64,000 nt of DNA from Ancalomicrobiaceae bacterium S20. GTDB lineage: Bacteria; Pseudomonadota; Alphaproteobacteria; Rhizobiales; Ancalomicrobiaceae. The DNA is taken from positions 4,938,801 to 5,002,800 of the forward strand of contig CP158568.1 in the NCBI GenBank assembly GCA_040269895.1, given 5' to 3'. Positions 17,958 through 34,015 of the stretch are shown piece by piece. Under the pieces are notes generated by a model. The model worked only from the letters and a program-made list of their open reading frames with translations. It searched no databases and was not told the origin of the DNA. Position 1 is the first letter of the stretch. Every line of letters starts with the position of its first letter. Made by a program: the position numbers and the translations under genes.

Positions 17958-19210
17958 GACGGCCAGTCGTGGGCGCGGAAGCTCGCAACGCGGGCTTTCG
18001 CGGCCGCGAAGCCGGTATCATCGACCAGCCCCGACAGCGCTTCGAGCCAACCCGGTCCGTCGGTCGGGTCGATGAACACGCCGTGTGCGCCTGCCGCATC
18101 GCGATGCGCGCCGATATCCGACAGCACCGCCGGCGTGCCGAGCACCATGCCCTCGACCGGCGGCAGGCCGAACCCTTCGGTGAACGACGGCATCACCACC
18201 GCCCGCGCATTGGCCATCAGCGCGGCGAGCGCCGGGCTCGACATGCCCGTGGCGAAATGGACGTGCCGGCGCAGCACGTCCGATTTCTCGATCATGTAGA
18301 AGACCTGGTCCGACATGAAGCCGCGCGAGCCGGCGATGACCAGCTTCGGCTCGCGGCCGGGATGGCGGCGGACCAGATCCGGCCAGATGTTGAGCAGGAG
18401 CAGGTGGTTCTTGCGCGATTCCACCGCGCCGCAGATCACGAAATAGGGGTGCGCGGACAGGACCGGGTCGGGCGCGACCGGGCGGCGGAAGATGTCGTCG
18501 ATCGGCAGCGGCACGGCGGCGATCGGGATGTCGCGCGCGCCGCGGCGGGCGAGCTCGGCGCGCAGGGTCTCGCCGGCGGCGGGCGTCGGCACGATCAACT
18601 GGTCGGCATGGCGGGCGGTCGCCTCCATGAGCCGGTGATGTGCCTGTGTGGTGCTCGGCTGGCAGAGATCCGGCCGGTCGAGCGGGATCGTGTCGTGGAT
18701 CATGAACACCGACTTCACGTCGGGGCGGCGATCGAGCCAGCGCAGGAAGATCGGATAGCCGAGGCCGAAGTGGCCGATGTTCAGATAGATCGCACCCTGC
18801 GGCATGGTCGAGAGCGGACGCCCGAACGACCACTTGTCGCCGATCAGCATGCGCGCGGTCTGGCCGTATGCCGAGAGCAGGTCGCGCCGGCGGGTCTTGC
18901 GCTTGGCCGGCGGCACCAGGACGGGCTCGGTGCCCGGGATCTCGCGGCGGAGCCGGGCGAGCACCGGATCGCCCTCGGCCGATCCGGTCTCGCGCCAGAT
19001 TCGCTTGAAGAAGGCGACGCCCTCGACGATCCGCTCGCGCGGATACCAGCGCATGCCCCAGGGGGTCGGGATGAGGCCGAAGACATCGGCCGGCCAGTCG
19101 GCAAGCAGGCTCTCGAAGTAACCGAGCTCGATCCTGTCGATGCCGCGCGGGGTCGTCTGCATGGACGACATGATGCTGCGGACGAGATCGAGGGCGACGG
19201 GGCGATGCAT
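17918..19210 (-). CDS. GT4-type glycosyltransferase (capsule locus, paralogue A)
   Basis: 430 residues. The N-terminal half begins PRGIDRIELGYF and has PTPWGMRWYPRE and FMIHDTIPLDRPDLC. The C-terminal Rossmann domain has the retaining GT4 signature (PYFVICGAVESRKNHLLLLN, MPSFTEGFGLPPVEGMVLGTP, with the E-x7-E pair). It probably transfers a mannose- or heptose-type residue during capsule assembly. A clear paralogue lies at 47707-49050 (same PRGID and TPWG motifs and length). It is downstream of the rkpA-rkpG operon and separated from it by a terminator; its 3' end overlaps the kpsS-like gene by 40 bp. Confidence 0.85.
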   Translation of the reverse strand: MHRPVALDLVRSIMSSMQTTPRGIDRIELGYFESLLADWPADVFGLIPTPWGMRWYPRERIVEGVAFFKRIWRETGSAEGDPVLARLRREIPGTEPVLVPPAKRKTRRRDLLSAYGQTARMLIGDKWSFGRPLSTMPQGAIYLNIGHFGLGYPIFLRWLDRRPDVKSVFMIHDTIPLDRPDLCQPSTTQAHHRLMEATARHADQLIVPTPAAGETLRAELARRGARDIPIAAVPLPIDDIFRRPVAPDPVLSAHPYFVICGAVESRKNHLLLLNIWPDLVRRHPGREPKLVIAGSRGFMSDQVFYMIEKSDVLRRHVHFATGMSSPALAALMANARAVVMPSFTEGFGLPPVEGMVLGTPAVLSDIGAHRDAAGAHGVFIDPTDGPGWLEALSGLVDDTGFAAAKARVASFRAHDWPSYMREIGTTLAGV

Positions 19211-19287
19211 GGCGCGGACTGGTCCCGATTTCGGCGGTCGTGGACGAAGGCGCCTCGTCCGCGCGGGATCAGGCCGGTCGTCCCCCC

Positions 19288-19320
19288 AAAAGGAAAGCGC
19301 CTCGGGGATACCCGAGGCGC
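19288..19320 (-). terminator. Intrinsic terminator of the rkpA-rkpG operon
   Basis: GCGCCTCGGG (19297-19306) and CCCGAGGCGC (19311-19320) form a perfect 10-bp stem with a 4-nt loop. On the minus strand it is followed by TTTCCTTTT. It sits 38 bp downstream of the rkpG-like stop. Confidence 0.85.
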
Positions 19321-19357
19321 GGTGTCATCGCAACAGAGTGCAGGTCCGGACCTGCGA

Positions 19358-20727
19358 TCAGCCGTTCATCAGCTTGGCGGCGGTGGCGATCGAGACGCCG
19401 TCGCGGTTGAGCTTGTCGAGCTCCTCGGCCGTCGCGTCGACGGCCTCGGCGATCTGCTCCGGCGTGTGCGCGGCGGAGATGAAGAAGCGCAGGCGCGCCG
19501 ACTTCTCCGGCACGCCCGGCGGGATGATCGGGAAGGCGTTGATGCCGCGCTCGAGCAGCTTCTCGGCCAGCACGACCGTCTTCAGGCTGTCACCGACGAC
19601 GACGGGCGTCACCGCGAAGCCCCAGCTCGAGCCGACGTCGAGGTCCTTCGCCCGGGCGCGCTCGATGAAGGCGCGGCCGTTCGCCTGCAGGCGCGCGACG
19701 CGCTCCGGCTCGCGGGCCATCAGTTCCAGCGCCTTGGTCGAGGCGACGGCGTTGGCGGCCGGCATGCCGACCGAATAGACCATGCCCGGCGCCATGAACT
19801 TCAGATATTCGACCAGCGCCTTGGAGCCGGCGATGTAGCCGCCGCAGGAGACCAGCGACTTCGACAGCGTGCCGAGCCAGATGTCGACCCGCTTCGGATC
19901 GACGCCGGCTTCCTCGAAGATGCCGCGACCGGTCTTGCCGAGCACGCCGATCGAGTGGGCCTCGTCGACCATCAGCCAGGCGCCCCAGCGCTCCTTGATG
20001 TCGACGATGCGGGCGAGATCCGGCCCGTCGCCGTCCATCGAATAGAGGCCCTCGACGACGATCAGCACGCGCTCGTAGGACGCGCGTGTCGAGGCGAGGA
20101 TCGCCTCGAGCTGGTCGAGATCGTTGTGCTGGAAGATGCGCCGCGCCGCGCCGGAGAGCTGGGCGCCGACGACCACGCAATTGTGCATGAGCACGTCGTG
20201 GACGATCAGATCCTTCGGGCCGACCAGCGCCGCAATCGTGGAGACGGCCGTCGCGTGGCCGCTGACGAAGGCGATCGCGTCCTCGGTCTCGTAGCAGGCG
20301 GCGAGCGCGCCTTCGAGCTCGCGATGGAAATGCCGCTCGCCGGCGGTGATGCGGCTCGCCGAGACGCTGGTGCCCCATTCGGCCGCGGCCCTGGCGACGG
20401 CTTCGGTGATCTCGGGATGACCGTTGAGGCCGAGATAGTCGTAGGACGCGAAGTTCACGACCGGGCGGTTGCCGATGACGCTGGTCGCGCCGGCCCGGGC
20501 CGCGTGCTCGCGGTAGAACGGGTTCGACAGGCCGAGCACGTCGGCGGCGGCGCGCTGGGTCTTCAGCTGGGCATAGCCCGGCAGCGTGTCGAAGCCGGTG
20601 TTCCAGCGCTTCGCCTGGGCCACCGGGGCCGCCGGGGCGGTCTCGGCCTTGGGCGTGCCCTTGCGCATCTTGTCGAGCAGGGCGCCACGCTCCGCGCTCG
20701 ACAGACGGTTCATTCCCGCATCGCGAC

Positions 20728-20731
<4 letters not shown>
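19358..20731 (-). CDS. rkpG: Alpha-oxoamine synthase, RkpG-like (PLP acyltransferase)
   Basis: 457 residues, fold-type I PLP enzyme of the family of 8-amino-7-oxononanoate synthase, 2-amino-3-ketobutyrate CoA ligase and serine palmitoyltransferase. Visible: NFASYDYLGLNGHP, SRITAGERHFHRELE, DEAHSIGVLGKTGRG (PLP-binding Asp), and the Schiff-base Lys in TLSKSLVSCGGYIAGSK. These enzymes join an acyl thioester to an amino acid with loss of CO2 to give an aminoketone. The gene starts in the stop of the rkpA-like synthase (ATGA overlap), which has an ACP but no thioesterase, so this enzyme is the likely release step. An N-terminal extension of ~45 residues precedes the catalytic domain. The amino-acid substrate cannot be read from sequence. 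Confidence 0.85.
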
Positions 20732-28197
<7,466 letters not shown>

Positions 28198-28629
28198 TAC
28201 GTCCGGAACTCGCAACGGGCCAAATCCCTGCCGGGACAATAGTCAAGCCGTATCCCATGGCGCGAACGCCACGGCATACCCCGGCTTGTCAGCTCAATTT
28301 CGGGAACGCATCAATCCTAGCCCCCAGGGGCGGCAATCTAGAGGAACCGGACTCGTTCGTCCAGCAGCGACGCCGCAGTGCACAGCGGCGCGGATGCGAA
28401 GCCTGCCGGATTTGATTCAAACTTTCCAATTATCGTACACAGGAGAAGGTGCCCGGGTGATGCGACTCGGTTCGCCGGTCCACCTGTGGGTAACCTCGGG
28501 CGGGTCTGTGGTCCGGTGGTCACACCGAGGTACTAATGCCCGTGTGGCGGACGCCAGTCCGGTCGGAGCCTTGGTCTCGGACCAATGGTGCGGTATGCGG
28601 GATGCGAAATTCGGAGATCGGGGTCCCCT
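28198..28629. other. Divergent intergenic region between the rkpA-like and KpsD-like genes
   Basis: About 430 bp without a credible gene. It must hold the promoters of the minus-strand synthase operon and the plus-strand export lipoprotein. An AT-rich stretch at 28411-28440 contains the palindrome TTTGA-T-TCAAA (28411-28421). A minus-strand TTGACT lies near 28235-28240 but has no good -10 partner. No confident promoter is called. Confidence 0.5.
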
Positions 28630-29808
28630 ATGTCGAATTTGAAGACGACGAGTGTGTTGGCTGTTCTCGTCGGTGCTCTTTGGCTGAATGGGTGTTCCTC
28701 CCTGCCGTCCCAGGGCCCCTCGGCCGCCAAGGTCGAAAGCGATGCGACCTCCCAGGCCGGTGAACGCAAGTACCTGATCACCGATCTCGACGACCGGACC
28801 GTGGCGGTCCTGGAACGTCGTGCTCCGCCGAGCTTCCGCAGCCGCTTCGGCGACTACCGCCCGGCGCCCAATCAGGTCATCGGCGTCGGCGACGCCGTCA
28901 ACGTGACGATCTGGGAAGCCGCTTCCGGCGGGCTGTTCTCCTCGCAGGCGATCAACGGCATCACGACCGGCTCGCACTCGGCGGTGATCCCCGATCAGAT
29001 CGTCGCCCGCGACGGTTCGATCACGGTGCCCTACGCCGGACGCATCCGGGTGTCCGGCCTGACGCCGCCGCAGGTCGAAGAAGCGATCGTCAAGAACCTG
29101 TCCGGTAAGGCGATCGAGCCGCAGGCGCTCGTGACCGTGTCGCGCAACATCTCGAACACCGTCACCGTCTCGGGCGAAGTGACCAACGGCGCGCGCATCT
29201 CGTTGACGCCGCGCGGCGATCGCCTGCTCGACGTCGTCGCGACCGCCGGCGGCATCAAGGCGCCGGTGCACGAGACCTTCATCTCGCTGACCCGCGACAA
29301 CCAGACTGCGACCGTGCCGTATCAGGCGCTGCTCGCCCGGCCGCAGGAGAACATCTTTGCGCGACCCGGTGACATGCTGACGCTCGTGCGCGAGCCGCAG
29401 ACCTTCTCGGCGTTCGGTTCGACCGGTCGAAACTCGGTCGTGCCGTTCGACGCGATCGGCATTTCGCTCGAGGAGGCCGTCGCCAAGGTCGGCGGTCTGA
29501 TCGACAGCCAGGCCGATGCCCAGGGCGTGTTCGTGCTGCGCGCCGAGCCGGCCTCGATCGCGCGCGATCTCGATCCGAGCTACCCGATCGAGCCGGGACA
29601 GCAGATCGTCAACGTAGTCTATCGCGCCAACATGAAGGACACGAAGACCTACTTCCTCGCCCGCCGCTTCGCGCTGCGCAACAAGGACATCGTCTACGTC
29701 GCGGCCTCGCCGATCAACGAACTGCAGAAGGCGCTGTCGGTCGTCGGAGCGGCCTTCCAGCCGGCAGCCACGGTCGCGGGCTTCTGCTCCAACGTGAAGG
29801 GTTGCTGA
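28630..29808 (+). CDS. Polysaccharide export outer-membrane lipoprotein (KpsD/Wza family)
   Basis: 392 residues from ATG 28630. Lipoprotein signal with lipobox LNGC near residues 19-22. The Poly_export (PES) domain follows: DYRPAPNQVIGVGDAVNVTIWE, DGSITVPYAGRIRVSGLTPPQVEEAI, then SLBB-like repeats (TVSGEVTNGARISLTP, FSAFGSTGRNSVVPFD). These proteins form the channel that carries capsule across the periplasm and outer membrane; the inner-membrane partners here are the KpsE/M/T-type proteins at 43.4-47.4 kb. The ATG is close to the divergent promoter region. The C-terminus ends in two cysteines (CSNVKGC). Confidence 0.9.
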   Translation: MSNLKTTSVLAVLVGALWLNGCSSLPSQGPSAAKVESDATSQAGERKYLITDLDDRTVAVLERRAPPSFRSRFGDYRPAPNQVIGVGDAVNVTIWEAASGGLFSSQAINGITTGSHSAVIPDQIVARDGSITVPYAGRIRVSGLTPPQVEEAIVKNLSGKAIEPQALVTVSRNISNTVTVSGEVTNGARISLTPRGDRLLDVVATAGGIKAPVHETFISLTRDNQTATVPYQALLARPQENIFARPGDMLTLVREPQTFSAFGSTGRNSVVPFDAIGISLEEAVAKVGGLIDSQADAQGVFVLRAEPASIARDLDPSYPIEPGQQIVNVVYRANMKDTKTYFLARRFALRNKDIVYVAASPINELQKALSVVGAAFQPAATVAGFCSNVKGC

Positions 29809-30308
29809 GCGAGGCGCATGTCTAGCGCCGGATCGTTCGAATCGAGTGATCCGGCGTGACAGTCTTCGCCGCCGCGTTGGCGGGGACGGCCGCCCGGGTT
29901 TCGATATCCTAGAGATGTGCGTCGGACGGGTTCGGAACAGAGCGTCTTCGTCATTTGGTGGTCTGGCTACTCCACAGGACAGATGAATCGGACTTGCGGC
30001 CGCTCCGCCGGCCTCGGAAAGTCGCCGGAGCGGTGAGGGACGCCGGGCAACGGATTGCGCCAGATTGCTGTTGTCAATCCGTTGCCTTTTTGCCTATTTG
30101 TTCGCCGCGAACGCGGGCGTGAGGTCACAGTCCAGGCGTGGTCCTTGGGTTCCAGTGCTCGTGTGCAGTGTGGCTTGCGGAAAATTTGGTCACTTCCGGC
30201 GTTTGCTGGGCGTGGTTGTTTGATGGGTTTCTCGGGGCGGAGCTCTCGCCGGCAGCGGCGTTCGGCTCGCCGGTGCCGTTTGCCATTTTCCGTTCCGGGC
30301 TTCTGGGG
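29809..30308. other. 500-bp intergenic region with a 9-bp-stem hairpin
   Basis: CGCCGGATC (29826-29834) and GATCCGGCG (29848-29856) form a perfect stem with a 13-nt loop just after the export lipoprotein gene; without a T-tract it is at best a weak or factor-dependent terminator. The remainder is comparatively AT-rich. A possible promoter TTGTCA (30071-30076), 17 nt, CTATTT (30094-30099) points toward the sugar-nucleotide genes. The frame open from 30138 has no start with a ribosome site and is not called. Confidence 0.45.
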
Positions 30309-31532
30309 ATGTCCATGATCAGACAGGCGGTCATTTTGGTGGGCGGCTTCGGCACGAGGCTGCGCGCGCTCGGGCTCGATTGCCCGAAGCCGCTGGCCGA
30401 AATCGCTGGCCGTCCGTTTGTCGAACATGTCATTCGTCATCTCGCACGGTTCGGCGTCAGCGAGATCGTGCTGGTCGCCGGTTACAAGGGCGATATGGTT
30501 CGAGACCGCTATGACGGTCGCACACTGTTCGGAGCAAAGCTGCGGGTCGCGATCGAAGCCGTGCCGATGGGCACGGGTGGCGCGCTGACGGTGGTCGATG
30601 GCCTGGACGACGTCTTTCTCGTCTCGAACGGCGACTCGCTGTTCGATGCGGACTTGGTCGGGTTTCTGACCAAGCCTCTCGCCGACTGTTCGGCCGGTAG
30701 GGTTCTTTTGCGGGAGATCGAGGACGGCTCGCGATACGGCGCTGTGAGCGTCGGTCCGGACGGTCTCGTGGTTGCCTTCGACGAGAAGCGGGAAGGCAGC
30801 GGTCGGCAACTAATAAACGCCGGTGTCTATGTTCTGCGGCGAGACGCGGTCGCGGCGACCATCCGGAACGAGCCGACATCGATCGAACGGGACGTGTTTC
30901 CGACATGGGTCGCGGACCGGCGCTTGGAGGCCGTGCAGGCGCAAGGCTATTTCATCGATATCGGCCTGCCGGAGACCTTCGAGCAGGCCGGGCGCGAGTT
31001 GCTCTCGGTGGTGACAGCGCCGGCCGCGTTCCTGGACCGTGATGGCGTCATCAACGTCGATGCCGATGGCTATTCGCACCGCCCGGAACGCCTCGCGTTC
31101 ACGCCGACCGCGGTCGAGGGAATCCGGCAGCTCAACAAGGCCGGCTTCTATGTGATCGTCGTCACCAATCAGGCCGGCATCGCCAAAGGGCATTATACCG
31201 AAGCCGACATGCACGATTTCCATGCCGAGATCCAGCGGCGGTTGATGTCACAAGACGCTCACATCGATGCGTTCTATCACTGCCCCTATCATCCCGAAGG
31301 CACGGTCGAGGTGTTCCGGGAGGATCACGCCGACCGCAAACCGCGTCCGGGCATGATTCTGCGAGCCCTGGCGGATTGGCCCATCCGGACTGAGGGTAGC
31401 TTCCTGATCGGCGACAGATCGAGCGATCTGGAAGCAGCGGCGGGGGCTGGCCTGCCGGGTGTACTGGTGACGTCTGATATCTGCGATCTGAAGGCTGTGG
31501 CCGAAAGTCAGATCTTGCTGCAACGTGGTTGA
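30309..31532 (+). CDS. Fused heptose-1-phosphate guanylyltransferase (HddC) and heptose bisphosphate phosphatase (GmhB)
   Basis: About 407 residues; ATG 30309 or 30315 (GGGG upstream). Residues 1-~230 are a sugar-phosphate nucleotidyltransferase (VILVGGFGTRLRALGLDCPKPLAEI, LVSNGDSLFDAD, INAGVYVLRRD), closest in pattern to HddC. Residues ~240-400 are a HAD phosphatase of the histidinol-phosphatase/GmhB type (FLDRDGVINVD, VVTNQAGIAKG, CPYHPEG, ADRKPRPGM, LIGDRSSDL). GmhB proteins usually have a second Cys pair before RKP for zinc; here it reads DHADRKP, so the zinc site is incomplete. With the downstream HddA-like kinase this covers three steps to GDP-D-glycero-alpha-D-manno-heptose. The pathway assignment is inferred from this trio. 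Confidence 0.82.
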   Translation: MSMIRQAVILVGGFGTRLRALGLDCPKPLAEIAGRPFVEHVIRHLARFGVSEIVLVAGYKGDMVRDRYDGRTLFGAKLRVAIEAVPMGTGGALTVVDGLDDVFLVSNGDSLFDADLVGFLTKPLADCSAGRVLLREIEDGSRYGAVSVGPDGLVVAFDEKREGSGRQLINAGVYVLRRDAVAATIRNEPTSIERDVFPTWVADRRLEAVQAQGYFIDIGLPETFEQAGRELLSVVTAPAAFLDRDGVINVDADGYSHRPERLAFTPTAVEGIRQLNKAGFYVIVVTNQAGIAKGHYTEADMHDFHAEIQRRLMSQDAHIDAFYHCPYHPEGTVEVFREDHADRKPRPGMILRALADWPIRTEGSFLIGDRSSDLEAAAGAGLPGVLVTSDICDLKAVAESQILLQRG

Positions 31533-31543
31533 GGTTATTCTTA

Positions 31544-32542
31544 ATGTTGACGGTATCGAAATCTCCGCTTCGCGTCAGTTTTTTTGGCGGTGGCACGGAT
31601 TATCCCGATTATTTCAAACAATTTCCGGGTGCTGTTCTCGGAACGGCGATCGATAAATTCATCTATACGATCATGCTGCCGATGTCGGGGGCGTCGCAGA
31701 CGAATTACCGGATCACCTACCGCAAGGTCGAGGAGGTGGATCGGATTTCCGATATTCAACATAACGTCATTCGATCGGTCCTGACCGAGTATAAGTACAA
31801 TGATCCGATGAACATCGCGATCATTTCGGATCTTCCTGGCAATTCCGGCCTCGGGTCGTCTTCGTCGTTCACAGTCGGATTCATCAAGCTGATCTCGCAT
31901 CTGCAAGGGCGCTCCATCACCAAGCTCGATCTGATGCGCGCCGCCGTTCATATCGAAGCCGACGTCCTGCAGGAGAACGTCGGCATTCAGGATCAGACCC
32001 ATTCGGCGTTCGGCGGTCTCAATCTCTACCGATTCCAGGGCAACGATTTTTCGATTCAGCCGATCCGCATGACGACTGATAGCCGCGATGCCCTGAACGC
32101 GTCGCTATGCCTCGTCTACACGGGGATCGAGCGTTCGGCCTCGGCGACTGTCGAGGAGCAGGTCAAGAAGACCCGCGAGAAGAAGGTCCACAAAGAGCTG
32201 ACGCATCTCTACGACCTCTGCGAACACGGCGTTCAAGTGCTCGAAGGCAATGATCCCGATCGTATGCTGACCGAACTCGGGCGCCTGCTCGACGACGGCT
32301 GGCAGACCAAGCGCAGCCTGTCGTCGGCGATCTCGACGCCGCGCATCGACGAGATCTACGACACGGCCAAGTCGCTCGGAGCCTTCGGCGGTAAATTGTG
32401 CGGGGCCGGAGGCGGCGGCTTCATGCTGTTCCTCGCTCCGAAGCATGCGCAGCAGAAGATGCTCGAGACATTCGGTCAGAAGCACTTCGTCAAGATCGCG
32501 ACCGAGGACAGTGGCGCGGCGATCGTGCGCGATTTCGCCTGA
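31544..32542 (+). CDS. hddA: D-glycero-alpha-D-manno-heptose-7-phosphate kinase (HddA-like, GHMP family)
   Basis: 332 residues from ATG 31544, with GAGG nine bases upstream; a TTG at 31529 overlaps the previous stop. GHMP kinase motifs: N-terminal SKSPLRVSFFGGGTDYPDYF, ATP-binding PGNSGLGSSSSFTVGFI, and C-terminal GGKLCGAGGGGFMLF. The GGGTDYPDY start is typical of HddA-type kinases rather than galactokinases. It phosphorylates C1 of heptose 7-phosphate; the fused phosphatase/guanylyltransferase upstream would complete GDP-heptose. The isomerase GmhA that supplies its substrate is not in the window. Confidence 0.88.
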   Translation: MLTVSKSPLRVSFFGGGTDYPDYFKQFPGAVLGTAIDKFIYTIMLPMSGASQTNYRITYRKVEEVDRISDIQHNVIRSVLTEYKYNDPMNIAIISDLPGNSGLGSSSSFTVGFIKLISHLQGRSITKLDLMRAAVHIEADVLQENVGIQDQTHSAFGGLNLYRFQGNDFSIQPIRMTTDSRDALNASLCLVYTGIERSASATVEEQVKKTREKKVHKELTHLYDLCEHGVQVLEGNDPDRMLTELGRLLDDGWQTKRSLSSAISTPRIDEIYDTAKSLGAFGGKLCGAGGGGFMLFLAPKHAQQKMLETFGQKHFVKIATEDSGAAIVRDFA

Positions 32543-32688
32543 CCTGATATTCCGATGCCCGGACGCCCCGCGCAGGGGGCGGCCGGGAACTTGCGGCGGC
32601 TGCGCGGCGCGTCGGTAGCACCTGCGTCGACCACCGTGTCCGGAGCCGGCGACTTCGCCCAGAGCGGGCGCGATCAAGGAGAGACGAC

Positions 32689-33849
32689 GTGACTTCGCCT
32701 TACTCGGTCGAACTCGAGGCCCACGCGGACCGCGCGCGCCGGTGGATGTTCGAGACCGCGGCGCCGCGGTGGTCGGCGCCGGTGCTCCAGGGGGCGGCGA
32801 TGTTTCCGGAGCGCTACACGCGCGACGGCATTGCGGATCGGTGCGATCACCGCCTGTTCGTTCAGGCTCGCCACATCTACTCGTTCTGCGCGTTCGGAGA
32901 ACTCGGTTGGGACGGCCCGTGGCGCGAGCGCTGCAATGCGGCGGTCGACCATCTGATTGCCGTCGGGCGACGTCCGGATGGCTTTTATATCCATAAGTTC
33001 TCGTGCGAAGGCGCGGTCGCCGATGCGCGCGCCGACTTTTATGATCAGGCTTTCACTCTGTTCATGTTCGCCCATGCGGGGCGAACATTGGAGCGCCCCG
33101 AGCTGTTCGACCATGCGCGTGCGCTGTTCGCGGCCATGGAGCGCGATTGGCGCGATCCGCGCGGCGGCTTTCGCGAAGGCGAGATCGCCGAGTGCCCGCC
33201 GCGCCGACAGAACCCTCACATGCATCTGTTCGAGGCGGCGCAGGCTCTTTACGACGCCACGAGAGACGATCGCTGGAACGGTCTCGCGACCGAAATGGCC
33301 GATCTTTGCGCGCGGCGCTTCATTGATCCGGAAACCGGGGCTCTGCTCGAATATTTCACCGAGACCCTCGACCGGTTGGACAGTCGTGAAGGCATGATCG
33401 TCGAGCCGGGGCATTGCTTCGAATGGGCTTGGCTGTTCGAGCGGCTCGAGGCTCGCGGCCTCGGCGGTGCGGCGACGTCGGACGGGCTGGTCGCCTTCGC
33501 ACGGGCGAAGGGTATCGATTCCGCGCGCGGCGTCGCGATCAACGAGGTCTATACCGACGGCAACATCCGCTGGGCGAGCGCGCGGCTCTGGCCGCAGACG
33601 GAGCGGCTGAAGGCGGCGGTCGCCCGCTACCGGCGCACCGGCGAGGAGGTCGAACTCCGCGAGGCTTGCGCGGCGTTCAGTGGGTTGGCGCGCTATTTCG
33701 ATCCGAGCGATCGCGGCATCTGGTTCGACAAGCTGCGGCCGGACGGTGGGTTCGAACCTGAGAACGCGCCGGGTAGCTCGCTCTATCATATCACCTGCTC
33801 CTATGTGGAGCTGCTGTCGCTGTTTCCGGGGCTCGGACGGGCGCGCTGA
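32689..33849 (+). CDS. AGE-family sugar epimerase/isomerase
   Basis: 386 residues from GTG 32689 with AAGGAGAG upstream. An (alpha/alpha)6-barrel enzyme of the N-acylglucosamine 2-epimerase/aldose-ketose isomerase family: RLFVQARHIYSFCAFGELG near the N-terminus, DFYDQAFTLFMFAHA, RRQNPHMHLFEAAQAL (His pair), EPGHCFEWAWLF and the late catalytic-type HITCSYVEL. Members isomerise mannose/fructose or their phosphates, or epimerise GlcNAc. In this operon-like series between HddA and an aminotransferase it presumably supplies or interconverts a capsule sugar precursor; the exact substrate is open. Confidence 0.82.
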   Translation: MTSPYSVELEAHADRARRWMFETAAPRWSAPVLQGAAMFPERYTRDGIADRCDHRLFVQARHIYSFCAFGELGWDGPWRERCNAAVDHLIAVGRRPDGFYIHKFSCEGAVADARADFYDQAFTLFMFAHAGRTLERPELFDHARALFAAMERDWRDPRGGFREGEIAECPPRRQNPHMHLFEAAQALYDATRDDRWNGLATEMADLCARRFIDPETGALLEYFTETLDRLDSREGMIVEPGHCFEWAWLFERLEARGLGGAATSDGLVAFARAKGIDSARGVAINEVYTDGNIRWASARLWPQTERLKAAVARYRRTGEEVELREACAAFSGLARYFDPSDRGIWFDKLRPDGGFEPENAPGSSLYHITCSYVELLSLFPGLGRAR

Positions 33850-34015
33850 GCTAGCCGCAGGCATGGTGCGGGCAAAGGCGTTCGGCCGGGCTCGGACGCC
33901 GCCGAATCCGGCCGATTGGCCTGGGGTTCGGCCCCGAATTCGCCGTTCCGGTTATGGTTGCGCGCCCCAATTCGATCGGATAAGTGGGACGCCGTTAGAT
34001 TTTGAGGTTTTGAAC

